Of a DNA stretch of 64,000 nt, positions 57,638 to 64,000 are shown in pieces. The translations under genes and the position numbers were made by a program. A model generated the notes under the pieces. The model saw only the letters and a list, made by a program, of their open reading frames with translations. It did not search any database and was not told where the DNA came from. Origin of the DNA: Niebla homalea (taxonomy: Eukaryota > Ascomycota > Lecanoromycetes > Lecanorales > Ramalinaceae); the NCBI GenBank assembly GCA_019925105.1, contig JAHGAU010000006.1, forward strand, positions 434,001-498,000, in the 5' to 3' direction. Numbering within the stretch: position 1 is the stretch's first letter; the number at the start of each line of letters is the position of its first letter.

Positions 57638-59015
57638 TTACTCTTCCTTCAACGATTCCAGGATGTTATATGGCAAGTTTCCACGTCGAAAACCGAAAAA
57701 TACGATCCGACCGGATGCATCTACGCCAAATACGGGTTGCATTAAGACGTTCGAACAGCCGTGGCCAACGTTCAACCCGGAGATGGAAGTTAAGAGAGCG
57801 GCCTTTGCTCCCGTGTGTGACCCCATGAGCTTACGTATCGATCAACGAAGCGGGAAGTGCCAGGCTGCCGGCGGATATCGAGGGTCCAACGACGTAAGCC
57901 TGTTCTCAGCCTCAAGCTGCGCTAGTAAATGTCCTTCATTCAAGAACGTCTTCGTATGGTACCCCCGCCTGCCCTTTTTGGTCACCAGCGAGTCCCAAGG
58001 TAATGGCATTTCTCGCGGTGCCATTCGCTACCGATATTTCGATAGGTAGACCGTAATTGCCCGCGGACCTTCAGTGTTGGTCGTCCAACATTATAGTGAT
58101 AAGTCGCCCTTGATATGGGTCTTCTGTGAAACCATGGCCGTATTGGGATAGTACTCACCTGCACCTAAAAGATGCGTCGGGGCTGGGAACCTGAGTCTCT
58201 AGCTGGTCATCTCACATGATCATCTGCTGCGGATCTTATTACGGATTAAGAAGATGTCCCTGTAATCCTGGGAGCAGACCGGCTAAGGTGCCAACATGCC
58301 CGAACGACTGAATTTGTCCGATGTCCAGGGGATGATGTCTCGTCAGGATGGTTCTCACTGATGGCTTCTTGGAGGCGAAGAAGGGCGCGCATGCCTTCTC
58401 CGCAGAGGAGATCCATATTGCTCCCGAAGATCCATAGGGGACTATAGGCCATGTCTTCATCCTCGGAGGTTTCCCTTCTAGAAGCCCAACTCATCTTGAA
58501 CGCGACACTTGCGGGTCCGAAATCTTGGAGGTGTTCAATAGAAACGCCGATGCGGCACAAAGCTCTTGTGCCATCTATCAAAGAAATCTATATCTGGGGA
58601 AGCCGAAAGTTTTTGGACAGTCTAGGCACGTGTGAACCAGGTGCTGTTGCGGAGTTCCTGTTGCGGGTCCCATTTGACATCACTCAGATGGGCGAAGCAT
58701 GTAGTTTCCTGCCTCGTGGTATCTTTTGAACTGGAGTTGATGGCTTTTTCGAGCTCAGCGTTGCTGGCTTTGTCGATGCACCCAGCTATCGATCCAAATC
58801 CATTCCATACTTGACTCTTGGGCTTGCAACCATGTTCCAGGCACCTTGAATCGTGTTGGTTCCATACGATTGCAGACTCTTGATATCATTGGCTTGAAAT
58901 CCTGGAGGGAAATCCTTACATCACCCCAGCGATGGGAGAGGAGTGCAAATTCAGGTGTCCTGTTGTCTTTCGATTCGTGCTGAAAATAAGAAGTAGTGAT
59001 ATTCAGGAGGCGCAA
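57638..59015 (-). pseudogene. HET-domain (heterokaryon incompatibility) protein, broken
   Basis: Starts MRLLNITTSYFQ and has the HET hallmark FALLSHRWGD, followed by MEWIWIDS. The frame then breaks (one extra G near 58785); the next frame carries CIDKASNAELEKAI, CFAHLSDV and STWFTRA, where the expected tryptophan TGG is TAG. Another frame supplies MSWASRRETSEDEDMAYS and LLCGEGMRALLRLQEAI, the conserved end of the domain. A C-terminal region (57638-58240) has FFGFRRGNLPYNIL. At least two frameshifts and two or more stops make it non-functional. HET proteins trigger cell death on incompatible fusion; inactivated copies are common. Confidence 0.8.
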
Positions 59016-60308
59016 GGTCTGTCAAATGCGCTTGATTAGTAGGGAAGGATTGATGAGGAAGAGTAGGGTATTGAGATTTGACGGCTTGAGGATGAGGGAC
59101 GATCGGCTGGTGAACGGCGATGGGAGGAAATCTCTTTGGTATTCGGGATGACTGCGTGGAGAAAAGCGACCGTTGAAGGAGCAGGGTAAAGAGAGCAATA
59201 CACAGAGCCAGAGGCAAACAAGTCATCAAGCACGGTATTACCAGCTCTCAAATGAAGAAACAGCTGGGATTTCGTCCCAAAGGCTCACAGCCTTACTCCA
59301 AATTTGACTCAACATCGCAAGAAACAATTGTGTCAAATTCGTTATCTCAAGAGGTTGAGCGCGTGCATAAGGCTGGAGCACCGCCTCCAAACGCACCATA
59401 ATTAGAACACTACATATCTTGCTCCATCAGTCGCCAGTCTTCTGTTGCGTGAAACATGAAGAAACCCCATAGGTCCGCTCTGCATGAAGTGGCGCCTGCA
59501 ATGCAACGCGATATGAGGCCACGCACTGACGCTAGGTAATATGATTGGACATTACGATCGGCTACTGTTCAATCCGTACCAACTCTAGACTTACGATCTT
59601 GAATGTAGCAAGAAGTCAAAATGGCTTGAGGTATTGTGTTGCAAGAATACCCAAGAGAAACGCAAAGTCAGCCGCTGGTATGGAAACCTGCAATTCTTCG
59701 AGTTATCAATGAAAACAGCTAGATAACATTTAGAAGAAGACGTTCCATCAGTTCCTCTTTCTGTATCCTGATCGAATAATCTTTTACTCTGTCTGCGCTC
59801 TTGATTCAGCCTTATGGACGCGCAAGCATGGTAAGGAAAGAGTATCTGACAACTTCAAAGGATGGTAGAAGAAGATAAGTCTGCAGGCTTCAAAAACCTC
59901 AGATGCAACTACGTAACATAGCCCGGTTAGGCTTTTTGCCCGTCTGGTCTTTCCATCGATAAATAATGTGAGCCTCAACTGGTGGCAGCCATCGTTGGTG
60001 GGCAGTGTCAGCTTCGCCTCCGTAAGGCAGGCACTCTTGGATCTGCGCTGATATGTTTGGGGTATCCTGCTCCAAGTCCATGATCTGTAGTTGCTAATTA
60101 AAGCTTCTCCTCGCCTTTTCTTCAACCATCACACTTCTCGCCTATAAATCCAATCTACCGCCAATCCCTTGCCATTATTTCGCTAAATTATCAGAGCGAT
60201 TTTGGTGTCTCCTAATTGCAAAATAAACTCTTTTTGTCTAGACTTATAGCCATCAGAAAGCTGGCTTCACTTTATTGATCACATTTCTGAAACCCAGTCC
60301 TAGAGGTC
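59016..60308. other. 1.3-kb intergenic region
   Basis: Upstream of both the HET pseudogene (-) and the membrane-protein gene (+). Open frames at 58951-59229 and 59784-60125 (both -) show no family signature. No repeat seen. Confidence 0.4.
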
Positions 60309-61523
60309 ATGTCAATGAAGGCACCAACGATCCTACTAGTCAGTGCATTATGGTATGAACGAGCCTATGCGAGGAACGAAACGATCTTGCATGGGTGGCA
60401 GAGCGAACCAGATGGCCGAGGAACCTGGACAATCCTTTGGAGTTGTCTGGCTACTGTCTTTATCTGTACCTGGTCGGCTTTGCACTTGGAAGTCCCACGC
60501 CGACATGAGTGGTGGTATCTGATGGGTCGAAAATTTTGGTGGATGTGTATTGCAGCGACTGCTCCGGAATGGATTCTGTTAGAAGCTGCTGAGAATTACT
60601 TCCTGGCGTGGAAACTCTCTAAACACTTGAAGAAACAAGGAAGAACGGAGTGGACCTTGACGCACATGCAATTCGCTGTTGCAAGAGGTTTTTCCAAACG
60701 GACACTGAATGACAAAATTGACCAGATGGACACAGAAAAGCTACGTATATTGATTGAGACTGACCAAATCCCTGGGCCTATTATATCAGCAGAGGAGTTA
60801 AGGAGCCGATCCAAGAGTGACTGGATTATAAAGACGTTGGCCATCCTTCAGATCGTATGGTTTGGCATCCAGACTCTCTGCCGCGCGATCCAGCAATTCC
60901 AGACGACTGCGCTTGAAATTATGACTGTCGCCTTTGTATTCTGTTCGGTGTTCATTTACGGCTTTTACTATTACTGCCCGCAAGACGTCGAGTTCCCAGT
61001 CGTATTGAAGGTTCGAGACCCAAATTCTACAATAACAGATGATCGACTGTCACCACTAAGGGAAATGCAAGAAGATGGCTCAAAAGTGGAGATCAATTCG
61101 TTCTCAAAAAGGACATGCGAGGAATCTACTTCTCAAAGGACTGTCATGGGCATCACCGTTCCCGAGAACCTTTGTATAATCTTCGCTTGCGGCTTCGGAG
61201 GGATCCACTGTCTTGGCTGGAACTCTCCCTTTCCTACGGCAAAGGAACGACTCGCCTGGCGTGTGTGCTCTGTTTCGACAACAGCTTTGCCACTGATTGT
61301 CCGCCTATTGTGGTATATCGCTGATCACACCAAGCGCTTCGCTATATCTGACAGGCTTGGAGACATTGTGGAAGGTGTAACTTTCATTGGCGTCCCTTTA
61401 TTCTATGTAATTGGAAGACTCGCCTTAATCGTGCTAGCATTCATGGCCCTTCGGGCGTTACCGGCCGATACTTATCAAACTGTGGATTGGAACCGATACA
61501 TACCTCATTTTGCCGCAGCTTGA
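60309..61523 (+). CDS. Fungal multi-pass membrane protein of unknown function
   Basis: 404 aa, single exon (in-frame ATGs at 60309 and 60315). The N-terminal hydrophobic run (about 5-20) may be a signal peptide. The sequence GWQSEPDGRGTWTILWSCL followed by a helix and WSALHLEVP is a signature I associate with a widespread, uncharacterised ascomycete membrane family. Further helices lie near 85-100, 175-230 and 285-395. A charged cytosolic-looking loop (105-170) contains MQFAVARGF, another family motif. No catalytic residues are recognisable. Neighbouring genes give no functional hint. Confidence 0.8.
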   Translation: MSMKAPTILLVSALWYERAYARNETILHGWQSEPDGRGTWTILWSCLATVFICTWSALHLEVPRRHEWWYLMGRKFWWMCIAATAPEWILLEAAENYFLAWKLSKHLKKQGRTEWTLTHMQFAVARGFSKRTLNDKIDQMDTEKLRILIETDQIPGPIISAEELRSRSKSDWIIKTLAILQIVWFGIQTLCRAIQQFQTTALEIMTVAFVFCSVFIYGFYYYCPQDVEFPVVLKVRDPNSTITDDRLSPLREMQEDGSKVEINSFSKRTCEESTSQRTVMGITVPENLCIIFACGFGGIHCLGWNSPFPTAKERLAWRVCSVSTTALPLIVRLLWYIADHTKRFAISDRLGDIVEGVTFIGVPLFYVIGRLALIVLAFMALRALPADTYQTVDWNRYIPHFAAA

Positions 61524-61846
61524 GATTCAAACCGGGTCTGTTCCTGGACTTGATTTCAGATTGGGTCTGATCCTAAAGTTGGTGCAAAGCAATTTGGAAG
61601 CAAGAGCGGCCCAAGCTATACGGTTAAAAGGTTTATGACGATCCACATATAGAGTCATCACAATTCAAGGTCTTCTTCCGTGCCAATAACTCGTGGTTGA
61701 ATACTGCTCTTTCCACGAGCATTTTTAACGACCGATGGACATCGATTTCCACACATATCCGCAACCTTATCCCCGGTCATCTAGAATTATCTCGACTATG
61801 TTCGGACGTCAGTAAATGTTCAGCCAGGCACGATACCAACGTCAAC
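61524..61846. promoter_or_regulatory. Intergenic region, membrane protein / SPOUT methyltransferase
   Basis: About 320 bp between tandem genes; presumably terminator and promoter. No specific site recognised. Confidence 0.45.
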
Positions 61847-63080
61847 ATGGGCAAAAAGGTTTGCAATCCCGCTCACTAGCTGATCGCAGGTTTTAACAGA
61901 AATGTAGCGGAAGCATGAGTCCAACGGTGAGCAAAGCTCAACGACCATCGACACCTCCAAACCCACCGCCGTCTTCAAACCAACCTCAAGTCGCAAATGG
62001 ACCCTCAGTATCGCCGTCCCCGGCAGCATCATGGCAAAGTAAGCTCCATCACAATCCACCCATCCTTGATCGCTCTCGCTCCCCTTCCCTCCATTCCCTC
62101 ACGGATACCAGCCTCACTAACACCCTCCCCCCAAACTCCACAGCGCCCAATCCCGCGAACTCCAAAGCCTCCTCGCCGGCCACCTCGCCCGCGCCCTCGC
62201 CGTCTTCTGCGTCGACGAAATCGTCATCTTCTCGGATGGCCATTTCAACCCGCCACCATCCCAAACCTTCTCCGCCAAGCACAGCCCCTCCCCAAATCTT
62301 GAACAATACACGGGATTTACTCAACCGAACCATTTTCTGGCGCACATCCTGAGTTACTTGGAATGCCCCCCGAATTTCCGAAAGGTCTTATTTCCACGGC
62401 ATCCGAATCTCCAGCATGCGGGCATGTTGCCAAGTCTGGACATGCCGCATCACTTGAAGCAACAGGAGTGGTGCCGGTGGAGGGAGGGTGTGACTACTGA
62501 GTCCAGCAGCATGAAGGAACGGGGTAGTGGGGAGGAGAAAGCGGTGACGTACGTGCAGACGGGATTGAAACAAGAAGTCTTTGTTGATGGGGAAGTTCCG
62601 GCGGGTTCGAGGGTCACTGTGGATCTCAAGACGAAGAAAGCTCCGGAGGCAGGTGAGGCGATTAAGGCTGAGGTTGTGGCGCCGGCCAGGCCTAGGGAGA
62701 AGAAGGGGATGTACTGGGGGTATAGCGTGAGGCATGCGTCGTCGCTTTCGGCGGTGTTGACGGAGTGTCCGTTTGATGGCGGGTATGATCTCAGTATTGG
62801 GACGTCGGAGCGGGGAAGACCTGTTTCGGAAGTCACAGATGCCGTTGAGACGGCGGAGTTCAAGCATATGATGATTCTCTTTGGCGGCGTGGCCGGCTTG
62901 GAAGTGGCAGTCAAGTCAGACAAAGAGTTGAAGAAGGTTGGCGTGGAGAAGCCGGAGGAGTTGTTCGATCACTGGGTCAATCTGGTGCCGGGGCAGGGCA
63001 GCAGGACGATCAGAACAGAGGAGGCCGTTTGGCTGGGCTTGATGGGTTTGAAGGGACTGGTGGAAAGGAATGGGAAGTGA
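61847..63080 (+). CDS. SPOUT-family putative RNA methyltransferase (SPOUT1/UPF0586-like)
   Basis: 359 aa from exons 61847-61858, 61908-62038 and 62144-63080. Exon 1 is only 12 nt (MGKK) and joins RKHESNGEQ, giving the basic MGKKRKH start common in this family. Exon 2 provides RKWTLSIAVPGSIMA and exon 3 NAQSRELQSLLAGHLARAL and FCVDEIVIFSDG, then YLECPPNFRKVLFP, LPSLDMPHHL, EVFVDGEVPAG, KKGMYWGYSVRHASSLS and LFGGVAGLEVAV, matching human SPOUT1/C9orf114 and fungal UPF0586 proteins, which have a knotted SPOUT methyltransferase fold with an inserted OB-like domain. Fungal target RNA is unknown to me. Introns are 49 and 105 bp. Confidence 0.87.
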
Positions 63081-63278
63081 GTCCTCCCATCAACTTGCCT
63101 GCCGCACAAGGTGCGTGGCGTTGGTTTACGTAGCACTGAGATACCCCGAAGCGTGGACACAACGCTTGTACTGCATCTTCATTCTTGTCTTACTGGTAAA
63201 GCCACATGAATTCCCTGGGTATCAAAGAGCGCATCATCATCATCCTCAAACCATCCCTCCCTCACCCTTTCCCGTCCC

Positions 63279-63940
63279 TCAAGTAGCAGCAACACTCATC
63301 CTCAACTGCCTCTGCTTCTGCTGCGCCTGCAACTCCAGCCTCTCGACCACATACCCCAACCTCTCCCTCTTCGCCCTCAACGCCCTCTGCCTCTGCTCCA
63401 ACGATCCAAATCCCCCACCACCTCGTTTCCCCCCCACAACATTATTATTGCTCTGCTTCACCGGCGCCGACACCGGCACACCGCTCGCCCTCCTCTCCTC
63501 CCCGATCCGTCCTTCAAGCTGCTCGCTCCGCGCAATCAACGCCTGCTGTTTCCGCTCCAAACGATCGAGGTGCGCGGCGATGCGGGCGAGGAGGGCGTTC
63601 AGCTCCGGGGTCAGGGAGGAGAGGAGTTGGGATTGTGCCGAGTGGAGGGAGGGTTCGGGGAGGAGGTCGAAGTGCTGGGGGGTGAAATGAAGTCAGTGAG
63701 TGGTTGTCTTTTGACCCACGGGTGATCTCTGGTGGGGAAGGGGCAGGGGGCGGCAAGAAGGAGAAGGTTAGGGGGAACAAGGGAACAGGGGGGGGATAGC
63801 AAACATACGCGGGTGGTCTGCAGCACCTTGGACAGTCGCGGGAAGTCATTGACGCCGTTGTCGAGGATTGTGATGGAGGAAGAAAGGAGGGCGTTGGTGG
63901 AGCGGAGGGAGGAGACGCAGGAGGAGAGGGATGTGGACAT
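63279..63940 (-). CDS. DASH complex subunit Spc19
   Basis: 175 aa from exons 63809-63940 and 63279-63674 (134-bp intron joining VLQTTR to HFDLL). The N-terminus, SLSSCVSSLRSTNALLSSSI..NDFPRLSKVLQTTR, is the Spc19 signature. The second exon continues HFDLLPEPSLHSAQSQL and a coiled-coil-like LARIAAHLDRLERKQQALI segment, then a Gly-rich loop and a second helix (RAKRERLGYVVERLE). Spc19 is a DASH/Dam1-complex subunit that couples kinetochores to microtubule plus ends. Length is close to other filamentous fungal Spc19. It converges with the SPOUT methyltransferase gene. Confidence 0.9.
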
Positions 63941-64000
63941 TGCGGGGGGGGAAAGGTTGGGAAACCCTTGAGAGTGTGAAGTGAGAAGTATAAGATGTTT

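Overview
The window reads as nuclear DNA of a filamentous ascomycete (Pezizomycotina). Genes carry short GT-AG introns, mostly 47-145 bp. Housekeeping genes are typically fungal (RSM22, LIP5, MET1, ATP18, the DASH subunit SPC19), there is a broken HET-domain gene, and a 15-kb block carries the scars of repeat-induced point mutation (RIP). I did not try to name the species.

Region 1, about 1-15.25 kb, is an AT-rich RIP isochore with no intact gene. CpA and TpG are very scarce, TpA is abundant and CpG survives. It still resolves into nested transposons. A Ty3/gypsy pol remnant (RT, RNase H, integrase; about 1.78-2.59 kb and 8.34-10.37 kb, + strand) is split by a LINE-like element of 5,753 bp (2589-8341, - strand) flanked by perfect 14-bp target-site duplications. 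Next come a 525-bp repeat family (two copies here, the second carrying a 327-bp truncated LINE copy with its own 10-bp duplication), a CCGGTACGGGAT hairpin repeat and a foldback MITE.

Region 2, about 15.3-32.7 kb, is an accessory gene block that looks like an undescribed biosynthetic cluster: a pyrroline-5-carboxylate-reductase-like enzyme, three SUR2-type fatty-acid/sphinganine hydroxylase paralogues, an NRPS-like enzyme (degenerate C, then A, T and thioester reductase), a GABA/choline-type permease and a Zn-dependent alcohol dehydrogenase. Inferred logic: the NRPS-like enzyme activates an amino acid and releases it reductively as an aldehyde, the two reductases act on the aldehyde or imine, the hydroxylases oxidise a lipid-like partner or protect the host, and the permease supplies or exports an amino-acid-like compound. 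No cluster regulator, PKS or acyltransferase is visible in the block. The same two repeat families lie on both sides of it (12.0-14.9 kb and 33.06-33.51 kb).

Region 3, 33.9-42.6 kb, is core: RSM22 and LIP5 (divergent mitochondrial pair), MET1 (siroheme synthesis), a class I methyltransferase and deoxyribose-phosphate aldolase. Region 4, 43.1-64 kb, is mixed. It has a broken butanediol-dehydrogenase-like gene, a seven-helix rhodopsin-like fungal membrane protein, a large zinc-finger/protein-kinase fusion, ATP18 (four tiny exons), an acyltransferase-3 membrane protein, a degraded membrane-protein gene, a broken HET-domain gene, a fungal multi-pass membrane protein, a SPOUT-fold RNA methyltransferase whose first exon is 12 nt, and SPC19. 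Intron positions were deduced by eye from splice signals, frame and family alignment from memory; none was tested against transcripts.
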